Shown piece after piece: positions 1-9,359 of a DNA stretch of 64,000 nt. Every line of letters begins with the position of its first letter. Position 1 is the first letter of the stretch. Where the stretch lies: the NCBI GenBank assembly GCA_938005465.1, contig CALLNU010000034.1:1-64000 (forward strand). The letters run 5' to 3'. The position numbers and the translations under genes are program-made. The notes under the pieces were generated by a model that did no database searches, had not been told where the DNA came from, and saw nothing but the letters and a program-made list of their open reading frames with translations. The DNA is from an uncultured Collinsella sp. (lineage in GTDB: Bacteria; Actinomycetota; Coriobacteriia; Coriobacteriales; Coriobacteriaceae).

Positions 1-428
1 ACAAATCCAAGTTAGACCATTTCAAATGGTTCGATGTCTGCCCGGATGCGACACTTGAAGTGTCCATCCTCGCAGTATCCGGTTCTCAAGGTGCACGCCT
101 GCGCTGGTTCCCGGTTCGACCGGGCCGCGCGGCAAGGAGATATATTGCCAGACCGGAGGGGCCCCGCGGGCGGGAATCGCGCACTCCATATTTTGTTCAC
201 AAATGAATAGATCCCTCAGTCGCGTCACTGAGGTTAAAACTGAAGCATTGGCTTCTGATATTGGCGATGACCAGCTGTTTTACGAGTATTGAGACATCGG
301 TCATCTCTGGAGCGCTACTTTACTCCAAAGGCATCAGCTATTTGTTTCCCATCGGTAAAAGGCGGGTTTTGTTCGCCAAGCGTTCTTATATATAGATAGA
401 TACGGGTTCGAACCCATGAAAGGGCGAC
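1..428. other. non-coding stretch at left edge
   Basis: I see no convincing gene here. The short open frames lack a ribosome binding site and family features. The stretch lies on the 3' side of tRNA-Lys, a common integration position. It contains a T-loop-like palindrome (GGGTTCGAACCC, 404-415) that also occurs in the tRNA T-arm, but this motif is generic. Whether a gene or element continues to the left cannot be seen. Confidence 0.4.
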
Positions 429-460
429 AAAAAAGACGGCCAACCGAAGTTGACCGTCTC
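429..460 (-). terminator. rho-independent terminator of tRNA-Lys
   Basis: On the minus strand an 11-bp stem (AGACGGTCAAC with GTTGGCCGTCT, one G-T pair) encloses a TTCG tetraloop and is followed by a run of T. It sits directly after the tRNA-Lys 3' end. Confidence 0.85.
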
Positions 461-473
461 AACAATCTTTGGG

Positions 474-546
474 TGGGCCGTCAGGGGTTCGAACCCTGGA
501 CCTTGGGATTAAAAGTCCCCTGCTCTGCCAGCTGAGCTAACGGCCC
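474..546 (-). tRNA. tRNA-Lys (TTT)
   Basis: The minus strand folds as a full cloverleaf. The acceptor GGGCCGT pairs with ACGGCCC, the D-arm is GCTCAGCTGGCAGAGC, the anticodon loop is CTTTTAA (anticodon TTT) and the T-arm contains GGTTCGAACCC. The 3' flank reads CCC, so CCA is not encoded and must be added after transcription. It has its own promoter and terminator. Confidence 0.96.
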
Positions 547-555
547 GCGGGTGGC

Positions 556-584
556 ATTGTACCACGGTCTGGGACTATTCCCAA
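556..584 (-). promoter_or_regulatory. promoter of tRNA-Lys
   Basis: TTGGGA (579-584) and TACAAT (556-561) are separated by 17 bases on the minus strand, directly upstream of tRNA-Lys. The -35 box overlaps the last codons of the upstream aminopeptidase gene. Confidence 0.7.
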
Positions 585-1855
585 CTCCATTGGCCGTTCT
601 GGAAAATCACAACTTCACGTCCATCAGGCGTAATGCCCGTAATATCGATGTCGTCCGTGCCGATCATAAAATCGACGTGCGTGCTCGAGACGTTAACGCC
701 ATGCTCCAGGAGCTCCTCCTTGGACATGTCATACCCACCCTCGATGCATTCGGGGAAACCGACACCTAGCGCGAGATGGCAGCTAGCGTTCTCGTCATAG
801 AGCGTGTCATAGAACAGAACGCCGCTTTCGCGGATCGGAGTGTTCTTGGAAATGAGCGCGACCTCGCCCAGATGAGCGGCACCTTCATCGGTGTCAATAA
901 TGCTCGCAAGCGTTGCCTTGCCCACGCGGGCGTCGTAGTCCACCACGCGGCCGCCCTCGAACTTAATCCAAAAATCTTCGACTTTATTGCCGTGGTGGAT
1001 GAGCGGCATGGCCGAGTACACGATACCGTCGGCGCGCATGCGATCGGGCGAGGTGAAGACTTCCTCGGTGGGAATGTTGGGGAAGAAGGGGTGTCCATCG
1101 GGCGTCTTGCCCTTGCCGCCGGCCCACTCGTGACCCTTCGTCATGCCAATCGTCAGATCGGTTCCATTTGCCGCGGTGTAATGCAAGTAGTCGAAACGAT
1201 TGTCGTTCAGGAAACGCAGGTTCTTTTCGAATGCGGCGTCATGGAGTTCCCAGTCGCTCTCCGGGTCCTGGCCATCGGCGCGCGCGGTGTGCAGAATCGC
1301 ATTCCACAGTTTATAGATTGCAACCTCATCGGCGTCTCCTGGGAACACCTCGTGCGCCCAAGCCACGACCGGAGCGCCGGCGATGCACCACGGATTGATG
1401 TTGTAATCCAGTCCACGGCGGAAAACTTTGCACTGCGTATTCCTCGCCTTTGATGCCGCGGCTGGCTTGGCTGGATCGATGCCCTTGAGGGCCGCAGGAT
1501 CCGCACCTTCGATAAAGACAAAGCAGGCACCATCCTGGGCCAAGGAATCCAGCTGCATGCGCTTCCACTCGGGTGTCTGCTCAAAATAGCTTTTCTCGAC
1601 ATGCTCGTACGTGAGCCTCGTCACGGCATCATCGGCCCAAATGACCGTCACGTGGCCGGCGGCGGCAGCATAGGCCTCCGCGACCACCACGCGCGCAAAC
1701 GGCGCGCACTCGACCGGAGACTGAACGACGACCTCCTGGCCGGGCTTGACGTTTACGCCCTTGCGGACGACCAGGCGCGCGTAGTTTTTAATCTTGGGCT
1801 CCAGGGCCTTCATGCCCTCCAGAGCCTCTTCGACCGTCAGGGCAGCTCGAATCAT
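575..1855 (-). CDS. M29 family metallo-aminopeptidase
   Basis: A 426-residue cytoplasmic aminopeptidase of the AmpS/PepS/aminopeptidase T family, which removes N-terminal residues from peptides using two metal ions. Length is normal for M29. The family's metal-ligand positions are visible as the Glu in EEVFTSPD, the Glu in LGEVALI, the His in ASCHLALG and the His/Asp in STHVDFMIG. I chose the second ATG (1855) because GGAG lies six bases before it, while the upstream ATG is itself part of that GGAG. No operon partner is evident; the next gene upstream has its own terminator. Confidence 0.93.
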   Translation of the reverse strand: MIRAALTVEEALEGMKALEPKIKNYARLVVRKGVNVKPGQEVVVQSPVECAPFARVVVAEAYAAAAGHVTVIWADDAVTRLTYEHVEKSYFEQTPEWKRMQLDSLAQDGACFVFIEGADPAALKGIDPAKPAAASKARNTQCKVFRRGLDYNINPWCIAGAPVVAWAHEVFPGDADEVAIYKLWNAILHTARADGQDPESDWELHDAAFEKNLRFLNDNRFDYLHYTAANGTDLTIGMTKGHEWAGGKGKTPDGHPFFPNIPTEEVFTSPDRMRADGIVYSAMPLIHHGNKVEDFWIKFEGGRVVDYDARVGKATLASIIDTDEGAAHLGEVALISKNTPIRESGVLFYDTLYDENASCHLALGVGFPECIEGGYDMSKEELLEHGVNVSSTHVDFMIGTDDIDITGITPDGREVVIFQNGQWSWE

Positions 1856-1885
1856 GTGCCACTCCATCTATCTATAGAACAGTAA

Positions 1886-1917
1886 AAAGGCGCGCCGCAA
1901 AAACGACGCGCCTTATA
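1886..1917 (-). terminator. rho-independent terminator after the purC-linked gene
   Basis: The stem AAGGCGCG/CGCGCCTT is followed by TTTTT on the minus strand. It ends the purC plus small membrane protein transcript. Confidence 0.8.
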
Positions 1918-1944
1918 TCTTAGCGATAAGTATGTATGCAAACG

Positions 1945-2520
1945 CTACTTCTTCTTGGAGTCCTTCTGGTCCTCCTCGGCAGCCGCGCGCTCAATAAGAG
2001 CGTTGAGCTTGTTCTCGGACATGCCCTCGGCCTGCGCGCGGTACATGTTGCGCAAGGGACGAATACGAGCGAAGTCGTAGATAAAGTCACCTAGGATGAT
2101 GACATAGGACAAAACGATGCCGACCATCTGGACAGGGCTGGACACCATGCCAGCGGGAGCGAAGTACAGCGAGGCCCAAATTGCCACGACGAGCACCATG
2201 CCAATGGCGAGCACAATCCACCAGATGCGACGGCGCTTGGTGTAGTCCTCGTCCTGCTTGAGGAGGATATTCGACACCGTATAGATGCGGTCCTCCTTGG
2301 CGCGCTGCTTGGCCTTGCGGGCGCGCTTCTCCTCTTTAGAGAGGCCCTCGAGGTTCTCGCCCTTCTCGAGCTCTTTGCGGCGTGCCTTAGACGAAGCCGG
2401 CACGATGCGAACGGAGCTCGCTGCTTGGCGGGCGGGCTTAGCAGATGCGGCAGACTTGCGCGCAACCCCGGTAACTTCGTGGGATTGCGTGCGCTTGTTC
2501 GTGGCGCTACGGGTACTCAC
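1945..2520 (-). CDS. hypothetical membrane protein downstream of purC
   Basis: A 191-residue protein of unknown function. The first ~80 residues are Lys/Arg/Ala-rich with a charged helical stretch (SKEEKRARKAKQRAKED). Two hydrophobic segments follow (about 101-121 and 128-148), and the tail is rich in Glu and Lys, ending DSKKK. The GTG start follows the purC stop with no gap, and the AAGGAG inside the last purC codons serves as its ribosome binding site, so translation is probably coupled. The architecture suggests a small inner-membrane protein with cytoplasmic ends. Confidence 0.7.
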   Translation of the reverse strand: MSTRSATNKRTQSHEVTGVARKSAASAKPARQAASSVRIVPASSKARRKELEKGENLEGLSKEEKRARKAKQRAKEDRIYTVSNILLKQDEDYTKRRRIWWIVLAIGMVLVVAIWASLYFAPAGMVSSPVQMVGIVLSYVIILGDFIYDFARIRPLRNMYRAQAEGMSENKLNALIERAAAEEDQKDSKKK

Positions 2521-3408
2521 TTATGCGTTCTCCTTCATGCTTGTGAACTGGGAGCCGGTGATGATCTGGAAGGCCTCGCGATAGCGCTCGGACGTGCCAT
2601 CGATGACCTCGGCGGGCAGGTGCGGGGTCTCCCCCGTCATATCCCAGTTGGCCTTGAGCCAATTGCGGACGAATTGCTTGTCGTAGCTAGGCTGGATCTT
2701 GCCCTCCTCGTAGCTGGCAGCAGGCCAGAAACGGCTGGAGTCGGGCGTGAGGCACTCGTCGATCAGCGTGACCTTGCCATCAATAACACCAAACTCGAAC
2801 TTGGTGTCGGCAATGATGATGCCACGGGTCGCGACGTACTCAGCAGCGGCCTTGTAGATCTTGAGGGAAAGGTCACGAATCTGCGTGGCGATGTCCTCGC
2901 CCACGATCTCGCAGCAACGCTCGAACGAGATGTTCTCGTCGTGGTCACCGATCTCGGCCTTCGTGGACGGCGTGAACAACGGCTCGGGAAGCTTGGAAGC
3001 CTCGGTCAGGCCCTCAGGCAGCTGGATGCCGCAGACGGTGCCGTTCTCGTCGTAGGTCTTCTTGCCCGAACCGGTCAGATAGCCGCGGACGATGCACTCG
3101 ATAGGAATCGTCTGGGCCTTCTTAACCAGCATGGCGCGGCCAGCGAGGTAGTCACGATACTCAGCAAACTCCTCGGGGAAATCCGCCGGGTCGATGGAAA
3201 CGAGATGGTTGGGGACGATGTCGGCAAACTTATCGAACCAGAATGCCGAGATGCGGTTGAGCACCTCTCCCTTAAACGGAATCTCGTCGGGAAGAATGAA
3301 GTCGAACGCAGAAATGCGGTCGGTGGCGACCATCAGCAGGTTTTCACCAGCATCGTAAATATCACGAACCTTGCCACGGGAATCCGGACGACGCTCCATC
3401 GTTGTCAC
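2521..3408 (-). CDS. purC: phosphoribosylaminoimidazole-succinocarboxamide synthase
   Basis: Joins aspartate to CAIR with ATP to make SAICAR in purine synthesis. About 295 residues, normal for the single-domain enzyme. Family motifs include GKVRDIYD near the N-terminus, ATDRISAFD, ECIVRGYLTGSG and DECLTPDSSRF. A GTG at 3417 overlaps AGGAG (3417-3421), so the GTG at 3408, eight bases after it, is the better start. purB, purA and purD also lie in this window but not in one operon. Confidence 0.96.
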   Translation of the reverse strand: MTTMERRPDSRGKVRDIYDAGENLLMVATDRISAFDFILPDEIPFKGEVLNRISAFWFDKFADIVPNHLVSIDPADFPEEFAEYRDYLAGRAMLVKKAQTIPIECIVRGYLTGSGKKTYDENGTVCGIQLPEGLTEASKLPEPLFTPSTKAEIGDHDENISFERCCEIVGEDIATQIRDLSLKIYKAAAEYVATRGIIIADTKFEFGVIDGKVTLIDECLTPDSSRFWPAASYEEGKIQPSYDKQFVRNWLKANWDMTGETPHLPAEVIDGTSERYREAFQIITGSQFTSMKENA

Positions 3409-3435
3409 GTGAGTCACTCCTTACCTAAATACGAC

Positions 3436-3461
3436 AGAAATGCGGGTTCTTTCCCGCATGT
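3436..3461 (-). terminator. terminator-like hairpin after the two-component genes
   Basis: ATGCGGG/CCCGCAT stem with a six-base loop, followed on the minus strand by TTTCTG. It lies between the histidine kinase gene and purC. The T run is short, so efficiency is uncertain. Confidence 0.45.
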
Positions 3462-3517
3462 TTTCGCAAACTCGGAGCGGCAGGGACGCGGCCCCTCCTT
3501 CACCGAATAGCGAAAAG

Positions 3518-5083
3518 CTAGTGCTCCATTGTAGTAGATGCCGCGTCTGCCGTGTGCTCGCGGGGCAGATGAATTGTAAAAGTCGTACCCTTTCCAAGCT
3601 CCGACTCCACGGATATGTAGCCATGGTGACGCTCGACAATCTGCTTGGTCACGGCGAGGCCGACGCCCAGGCCGCCAGCTTCGCGGGCGCGGCTGGCATC
3701 GGCGCGCCAAAACCGCCCGAAAATGCGCGACAGATCGTCCTTGGCAATACCGATGCCGGTATCAGAAACGGCAATGCTGACGTGCCTGCGGTCACTGAGC
3801 ACCGACACCACGACCCAACCGCCCTCGGGGGTGTAGCGCATGGCGTTGCTCATGAGGTTGATAACACATTGCGTGATCATGTCGGGATCTGCCTCGACAA
3901 CGTCATCGTGGCCCTGCGTCTCATCTGCAAAGCGCAAACGCAGGTCACGGTCGGCAAACAGGCGCTCCTGGCCATTCACAATCGATCGCACGAACGGAAC
4001 CATGTCCACCGGTTCTAGATTGAGCGGAGCCGTGCTGTTTTCCATACGCGATAGGTCGAGCATCTGCTGCACCAGACGAGCCAGGCGACGCGTCTCGGAA
4101 GCAACGGTCTCCAAATGCTCATCGTCGGTGGGATACACGCCATCCTGCATGGCCTCGACCGTTGCGAGCATGGCCATAAGCGGCGTGCGAAGCTCGTGTG
4201 CAACGTCTGAGGTCAGGCGCTTCTCGTGTTTCATATCCTTCTCGAGCGAAGTGGCCATCTCATCGAAGGTCTCACCCAGCTGATCGATCTCGTCATCACC
4301 GCGCAGTCCCGTGCGAGCCGACAGGTCGCCGTCACGGATTTGCTTTGCGGTACTGGTGATGCGATGAATCGGCTTGGTGAGCATGCGCGACACGAGCGAT
4401 CCGATAACGACCGAAATGCAGATTGCAACAACCGCGGCGAGGGCCATGGCGTTAAAGGTCTTCTCCCTAAACGCAGAGTCCGCCTTGGTGAGCAGAGCGT
4501 CGGAGCCGATGGCCCACAGCTTTACCTGTCCGACATGCTCGCCGGAAGACGTTACAATCTCGACGTTAGCAACGCTATCGGAGTCGGTTGGAGCAGACGA
4601 GACCGGGCTATGCGATGCCCTCTTGCCGCTCGTGTCGTCGGTCGTAGCCTGGTTTTCGCGTACATCGGCGGTGGCGCTTGCCGAGGGCCAGGAATCGTCA
4701 TAAACGATCACGCCCTTTTTATTGACGACCTGCATGCCCAGATCGTCGGAAACCAAACTCGACGTTGCGACTGTGCGCAGTTCTCCCGCGGTCCAAGAGC
4801 CGTTTTCCTCATATGAGGTCGCCAACTTCTCGGCAGCGGAATTTGCGATTTCGACGATATTGGAGCGTGTGTAATCCGAAAAGACCGTGCCCCACACAAC
4901 AGAGACAACGCCCACCAGCACCAATACTGTCATGAGCGATGTCAGAGCAAAAGCAAGTGCCATGCGCGAGGGATAGCTCATCGTTGGCCGTGAATCGGAA
5001 CGAGGCGTGTTCCAACTAGCCTTGGAACCCGCCTCGCTCTCCTGCTTGTGCTTTTGTCCGATTTCAAAGCGCGCAGGTGTCAT
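3518..5083 (-). CDS. sensor histidine kinase
   Basis: A 521-residue membrane kinase. It has a short cytoplasmic N-terminus, TM1 (about 41-67), an extracytoplasmic sensor of about 140 residues, TM2 (about 212-233), HAMP, and HisKA with the phospho-acceptor His near 296 in DVAHELRTPL. The catalytic domain follows with N-box NLMSNAMRY, DTGIGI, and G2 GGLGVGLAV. The full set of catalytic motifs is intact. It lies 11 bases after the response regulator gene, so the two form one operon and a cognate pair. The sensor domain is Ser/Thr/Asp-rich and I cannot predict the stimulus. ResE/MprB-like architecture. Confidence 0.93.
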   Translation of the reverse strand: MTPARFEIGQKHKQESEAGSKASWNTPRSDSRPTMSYPSRMALAFALTSLMTVLVLVGVVSVVWGTVFSDYTRSNIVEIANSAAEKLATSYEENGSWTAGELRTVATSSLVSDDLGMQVVNKKGVIVYDDSWPSASATADVRENQATTDDTSGKRASHSPVSSAPTDSDSVANVEIVTSSGEHVGQVKLWAIGSDALLTKADSAFREKTFNAMALAAVVAICISVVIGSLVSRMLTKPIHRITSTAKQIRDGDLSARTGLRGDDEIDQLGETFDEMATSLEKDMKHEKRLTSDVAHELRTPLMAMLATVEAMQDGVYPTDDEHLETVASETRRLARLVQQMLDLSRMENSTAPLNLEPVDMVPFVRSIVNGQERLFADRDLRLRFADETQGHDDVVEADPDMITQCVINLMSNAMRYTPEGGWVVVSVLSDRRHVSIAVSDTGIGIAKDDLSRIFGRFWRADASRAREAGGLGVGLAVTKQIVERHHGYISVESELGKGTTFTIHLPREHTADAASTTMEH

Positions 5084-5094
5084 ATGTGATTTCC

Positions 5095-5817
5095 CTATTT
5101 CTCGTCCGACTTATCGGTCTTGGCCGGAGCCTCGAAGCGATAGCCGACACCATGGACGGTGTAGAGCCACTTGGGCTTCTTGGGATCATCGCCCAGCTTG
5201 GCGCGAAGATTCTTCACGTGGCTATCGATGGTGCGCTCATAGCCCTCAAAGTCATACCCGAGCACTTTCTCGACCAGCTCCATGCGGTTATACACACGGC
5301 CGGGATGGCGGGCAAGCGTGGTGAGCAGCTTGAACTCGGAAGCCGTCAGATCGACTTCCTTGCCCTCGACCAAGATCTTGTGGCCCGAGATATCGATGAC
5401 CAGATCGCCGAAGTCGAGCACCTCGACGGCGGGCTCGTCGGCCTGATGGGCACGGCGGAACAGAGCACGAACGCGGGCGACGAGCTCGCGCGGCGAGAAC
5501 GGCTTAATCAGATAGTCATCGGCGCCGAGCTCAAGACCGATAATACGGTCCTCGATCTCGCCCTTAGCCGTCAGCATGATGATGGGGACATCCGAGGTAT
5601 CGCGAATGGTGCGGCAAACGCGCTCGCCGGGAATCTTGGGGAGCATAAGGTCGAGCACGACCAGGTCGAACTGATGCTTCTCGAACTCCTCGATCGCGGA
5701 CTGACCGTCGCCGACGCCCACAACCCAGTAGCCTTCGCGCTCGAGATAGGCAGCGACGGCGTCACGGATTGCCTTCTCATCCTCGACCAGCAGAATCTTT
5801 TTTGCATCTGAAGCCAT
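5095..5817 (-). CDS. OmpR-family response regulator
   Basis: A 240-residue DNA-binding response regulator. The receiver domain (about 6-120) has the acidic pocket VEDE, phospho-acceptor Asp56 in VVLDLMLP, and the conserved Lys in LIKPFSPRE. A C-terminal winged helix (about 140-232) carries LTASEFKLLTTLARHPGRV and YTVHGVGYRFE, typical of OmpR/PhoB. It is the first gene of the operon, with the kinase gene immediately downstream. Target genes are not evident from the sequence. Confidence 0.95.
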   Translation of the reverse strand: MASDAKKILLVEDEKAIRDAVAAYLEREGYWVVGVGDGQSAIEEFEKHQFDLVVLDLMLPKIPGERVCRTIRDTSDVPIIMLTAKGEIEDRIIGLELGADDYLIKPFSPRELVARVRALFRRAHQADEPAVEVLDFGDLVIDISGHKILVEGKEVDLTASEFKLLTTLARHPGRVYNRMELVEKVLGYDFEGYERTIDSHVKNLRAKLGDDPKKPKWLYTVHGVGYRFEAPAKTDKSDEK

Positions 5818-5872
5818 AACACGGCCCCCCCTGTCTCAATTAGCTAAGAACAAGCCCATTTTAACGCACCTG

Positions 5873-5914
5873 AGCCCGCCGGATGCCGCTATGACGCGGC
5901 AGCTCGGCGGGCGG
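5873..5914 (-). terminator. GC-rich hairpin after the Tat lipoprotein gene
   Basis: Long interrupted stem (CCCGCCG and TGCCGC arms pairing with AGCGGCA and CGGCGGG) about 60 bases after the stop at 5972. It has no clear T run, so it may be a weak terminator or an mRNA 3'-end structure. Confidence 0.4.
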
Positions 5915-5971
5915 TACTCACAATTACAACGCGTTTATTCCCCTGTTGGTGCCTTTTTAACCCCTCTAAGC

Positions 5972-7183
5972 TTAAAGAGAGAATAGGCGTGCAGTGACCG
6001 TCTCTGGTATACCCTGGCTGTTGCGCACCGTGGCGTACGTAAGGAATGAGTCCGACTTTCCCGCCGTAGCTGGATAATCGCCATACTCCAAAGCGCGGTC
6101 GGGCGACAGCAGCGAGCCATAGGTCTTGGCAGAGGTGTCGATCAGGAAATGCGACGCCTGTACCTTAACAAGGTATTTATTCTTCTTGCCAGCCGCACAT
6201 GCAAGCGGCTCGCGGGACAGGAAGAGATACGGCCCTCCCTCATTACCGATATACGTGCCCATGTTGCCCAGGCTGCCCACGCCACTATAGGTCGCCTCGA
6301 TAGAAAACACGAAGGTATCGCCCATATATACGGCCTCGAAAGGCGAGACTGACGAGGGAAGAACTAGCTGGGCACGTTTGGTGTTGTTGCCGTCGGTCAG
6401 ATCGATTGCCGTTATGCCGTAGTAGACGCCCTCGTCGTTGCGGACACGCGGCGAGATGGTCAAAATGCCGTCGCTCGCGCGCGGGGCCGATGCAAAGCGG
6501 CCCGTCGATTTCCAAATTACCTCGGCCTTGGATTCATCAAGCGAGCGACGATAGCAAAACGAATCACTACTCGTTTTATTGCCGCCTGCCGAAGGCATTT
6601 TATACCAGATGACTGATGACCCGAACGCCGTGAACAGGGGCGGATCATAGTCCTTGCCACCTCGATCGAGCTCAACCACGTCGCCAGAGAGCGAAGCGCC
6701 CGACAGATTTTGAGCGTAGAGCTTCCACGATGAATTGGCAAAGTTCATCTCAACCCACGCGAATACGCCGTCGCCGGCACGGACATCGTAGAATGCGTAT
6801 CCCGTGCCCTCGATAGGATCCTCGATTAATGTGGTAAGCGAGCCATCGCCCAGGTTGAGCACGCCGAGTGTGTTGGCGTGCAGTGCCGATGCGGGCGCCA
6901 TCATCGCCGCGGCGTAATCGCCGTCGCAGTAGTACAGCAGCGTACCCAGAGGCAGCGTCCACGATGACGCCGGCTCAAGATCGATGTCGACAGCCTCATA
7001 CTCATCCGTAATCGAGATGATTTTGGAATCGTCCTTGATAACCTGCGGCTCGCCGGCGACATCATCGCTGGTACCCGTTTTTTTCGAGCATCCGGCAAGC
7101 ACCGTGGCAGCGCCCGCGGCAGCCCCACCGAGTACAAAGCCGCGACGCGATATTCCGTTCTTGATGTGATCGGCGATACCCAT
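5972..7183 (-). CDS. Tat-exported lipoprotein, unknown function
   Basis: A 403-residue protein. Its N-terminus shows a twin-arginine signal (SRRGFVLGG) followed by a lipobox (LAGC), so it is probably exported folded through Tat and lipid-anchored. The mature part has repeated short beta-rich stretches (FAWVEMNF, VIWYKMPS, YYGITAIDL, FVFSIEATY) that suggest a beta-propeller, but no family motif is recognised. The ATG overlaps the stop of the TSCPD gene by one base (TAATG), so the two are translationally coupled. Confidence 0.75.
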   Translation of the reverse strand: MGIADHIKNGISRRGFVLGGAAAGAATVLAGCSKKTGTSDDVAGEPQVIKDDSKIISITDEYEAVDIDLEPASSWTLPLGTLLYYCDGDYAAAMMAPASALHANTLGVLNLGDGSLTTLIEDPIEGTGYAFYDVRAGDGVFAWVEMNFANSSWKLYAQNLSGASLSGDVVELDRGGKDYDPPLFTAFGSSVIWYKMPSAGGNKTSSDSFCYRRSLDESKAEVIWKSTGRFASAPRASDGILTISPRVRNDEGVYYGITAIDLTDGNNTKRAQLVLPSSVSPFEAVYMGDTFVFSIEATYSGVGSLGNMGTYIGNEGGPYLFLSREPLACAAGKKNKYLVKVQASHFLIDTSAKTYGSLLSPDRALEYGDYPATAGKSDSFLTYATVRNSQGIPETVTARLFSL

Positions 7184-7446
7184 TAGGCGATCTCGGCGCG
7201 AGCGGCCTCGATAGCGCGCGTAAGCTGGTCGGCGCAGGAGGTCTTTTTCATACCGCAGGTATTACCGGCGAGAACCTCGATTACGCGATCGGCGGGAGCG
7301 CCCTCGACCAGCCTGGAGATGGCCTTGAGGTTGCCATCGCAGCCGCCAGTAAACTCGACGCCCAGCACCTTGCTGCCATCGTCAGAGAGATTGAGGTGAA
7401 TATTGCGAGAGCATACACCCTGAGGCTTGTAGTCAAAACTAATCAT
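7183..7446 (-). CDS. TSCPD domain protein (TIGR03905-like)
   Basis: An 87-residue protein covering only the TSCPD domain, which is also found at the C-terminus of some ribonucleotide reductases. It keeps conserved cysteines in GVCSRNI, GGCDGN, NTCGMKKTSCADQL; the name-giving TSCPD is TSCAD here. The role is not established; the cysteine pattern suggests metal binding. It is the first gene of a two-gene unit with the Tat lipoprotein. Confidence 0.85.
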   Translation of the reverse strand: MISFDYKPQGVCSRNIHLNLSDDGSKVLGVEFTGGCDGNLKAISRLVEGAPADRVIEVLAGNTCGMKKTSCADQLTRAIEAARAEIA

Positions 7447-7559
7447 TGAGATCCCCTCTCAGAAAGAAATTTCAGACGTCTATTATCCCCGCCTGGACCG
7501 ACTTATTATCGCAAGCACCGATTCAACATCCTACGATGCTTGGACTGGCGGGGGCAAGA

Positions 7560-9359
7560 TTAGCAGTCCGCACCCTGTACGTGGACCATGCGCTTCTCCC
7601 GATACATATTGTGGTCGGCGACGCGATATACATCGGCCAGCGTATTTCCAGCCGTCTCGACGGTCGCCACGCCAATCGATGCGCTGACCGTCAGGGTCTC
7701 ATCGCTTACCGCGGCAAGACCGAGACGAAGATCCTGTTCCAGCCCGAGCGCAGACTCGTTGTCAGTATGGGGGCAAACCAGCAAAAACTCGTCGCCGCCA
7801 ACGCGCATCGGCAGGTAATCCGCACCAGCCACCCGCCGCAGCACGGACGCCGTCCGTCGCAGCAGTTCATCCCCCATCTCGTGACCATAAATGTCGTTGG
7901 TCCGCTTGAGATAATTACAGTCCACCATAATCACGCTCACTGGCAAGTCCTCGTTTACCAGGCTATCTCCACGCGATTCCAGATAGTTGCGGTTGCGAAG
8001 CCCCGTCAGTTTATCTTGGTATGACAGCTCCTCGGCATGCTTGACCATCGATATGTTGTGCGTCGCCACGACGACCGAATCCAGGCGGCCTTGCTCATCG
8101 CGATGCTGGGGGACAACCTGTAGCGAGTACCAAGTGCCTCGACAATCTCGCACCTCGGCAGCCAAGTACGGTACGCCCTCCATGCGTTCACGAAGCGTAC
8201 TTATATCTACGAGCCCCACGACCGCTTCGCGGCTTTCGGGGCTCACGATATCCCGGCAGACCGTGTCCATAAAGTCATATGCCTCGCTATGCTCGGCAAA
8301 CATCTTCGCTATCGCCGGCGACATATTGATTCCCTCGATCTCGAGGGTGTCAAGATGCAAAAGGAAGGTCGAATCGTAGATGGCGCTTATGGCATTGATA
8401 ATGCCGAGCTGTTTATCCTTTTCGACCAAATTGCGGTGGTCAGCGATATTTCGAGCCAACAGTACCACGACCCAAAACGCAAGGCACACCAAGACGCCGA
8501 CGGCGACAAATGAAATCCTGTCAGACATGACCTCAGATTTGGGATATAGCGCAAACAGGCGGTAGTCCTTATATGCCGCACGCACGGCATATAAGGTGGT
8601 CCCCCGATATTCGATACGTGTTACGCCCTCGTCTTTCCAGTCAATTCCGCTATCGGCGAGAAGCCGGGCAAGGGTTATATCGACGGTCGAATCGTTTGAG
8701 GAAACGATTTGCGCATCGCGCATCACGAGCACTGTTGGACTCTGATGGAACGTGTTGTTCACAAGGACGTCGGCGATCGTGTATGAATAGTCATCGGCGG
8801 GCTCGGCCGCAAGGGATCGATACCCCAACGCCACCCCGTCACCGTATGGAACGGCACTCACGGCAAAGTCGACACCGCGGCGCTCGACAGCGGTCGAGTA
8901 GGAAACTTTGGACCCTCGATACATCGATGCGATCGACGAACAGGCCAGCTCCTCTCGCCACAGCATGAGTGGATCGCGGCCGTCGATATCGTAGTGGGCG
9001 ACCATATGACCATCGGCGTCCATGACCAACATTCCCGAAAGGCTCTCGGTATGGACATATTCCTCGACCAGATCGTCGTTGACTTCAAATCGATCAGGCG
9101 GCAAGAACGTCGCAAACGACTCGAGCGCCGCATCCAAATTGTGCGTCGCCTCGGTTTTTCTTCCCTGTTCATATCGGTCATATTTTTCGCAGGCATTTTT
9201 TAAAAACACCATGGTTTCCTGGCCGAACCCAAGCGTTTTATCAAGGCAGCGATGCGTGCCAACCATATAGAGCAGACTCAGTAGGGCAACGCTGGCCACG
9301 ATGCCGATGCCCACTGCGGCTAAACTCTTTCGGCGAAAGCGGCGCTCGTCATTTGTCAT
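7560..9359 (-). CDS. membrane diguanylate cyclase with PAS domain
   Basis: A 599-residue c-di-GMP synthase. TM1 lies near 13-33, then an extracytoplasmic sensor of ~240 residues, TM2 near 283-303, a PAS-like domain (about 315-430) and a GGDEF domain. The active-site motif is intact (MRVGGDEF), as are DKLTGLRNR at the domain entry and the SASIGVA strand. The RxxD product-inhibition site expected just before GGDEF reads GADY, so feedback inhibition is probably lost. The start overlaps the stop of the solute-binding protein gene (ATGA). Confidence 0.93.
   Translation of the reverse strand: MTNDERRFRRKSLAAVGIGIVASVALLSLLYMVGTHRCLDKTLGFGQETMVFLKNACEKYDRYEQGRKTEATHNLDAALESFATFLPPDRFEVNDDLVEEYVHTESLSGMLVMDADGHMVAHYDIDGRDPLMLWREELACSSIASMYRGSKVSYSTAVERRGVDFAVSAVPYGDGVALGYRSLAAEPADDYSYTIADVLVNNTFHQSPTVLVMRDAQIVSSNDSTVDITLARLLADSGIDWKDEGVTRIEYRGTTLYAVRAAYKDYRLFALYPKSEVMSDRISFVAVGVLVCLAFWVVVLLARNIADHRNLVEKDKQLGIINAISAIYDSTFLLHLDTLEIEGINMSPAIAKMFAEHSEAYDFMDTVCRDIVSPESREAVVGLVDISTLRERMEGVPYLAAEVRDCRGTWYSLQVVPQHRDEQGRLDSVVVATHNISMVKHAEELSYQDKLTGLRNRNYLESRGDSLVNEDLPVSVIMVDCNYLKRTNDIYGHEMGDELLRRTASVLRRVAGADYLPMRVGGDEFLLVCPHTDNESALGLEQDLRLGLAAVSDETLTVSASIGVATVETAGNTLADVYRVADHNMYREKRMVHVQGADC

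Noticed and set aside
404..415. T-arm-like GGGTTCGAACCC as an attachment site of tRNA-Lys
   Set aside because: Only 12 bases and a generic T-loop palindrome; not long enough to call a tRNA remnant.
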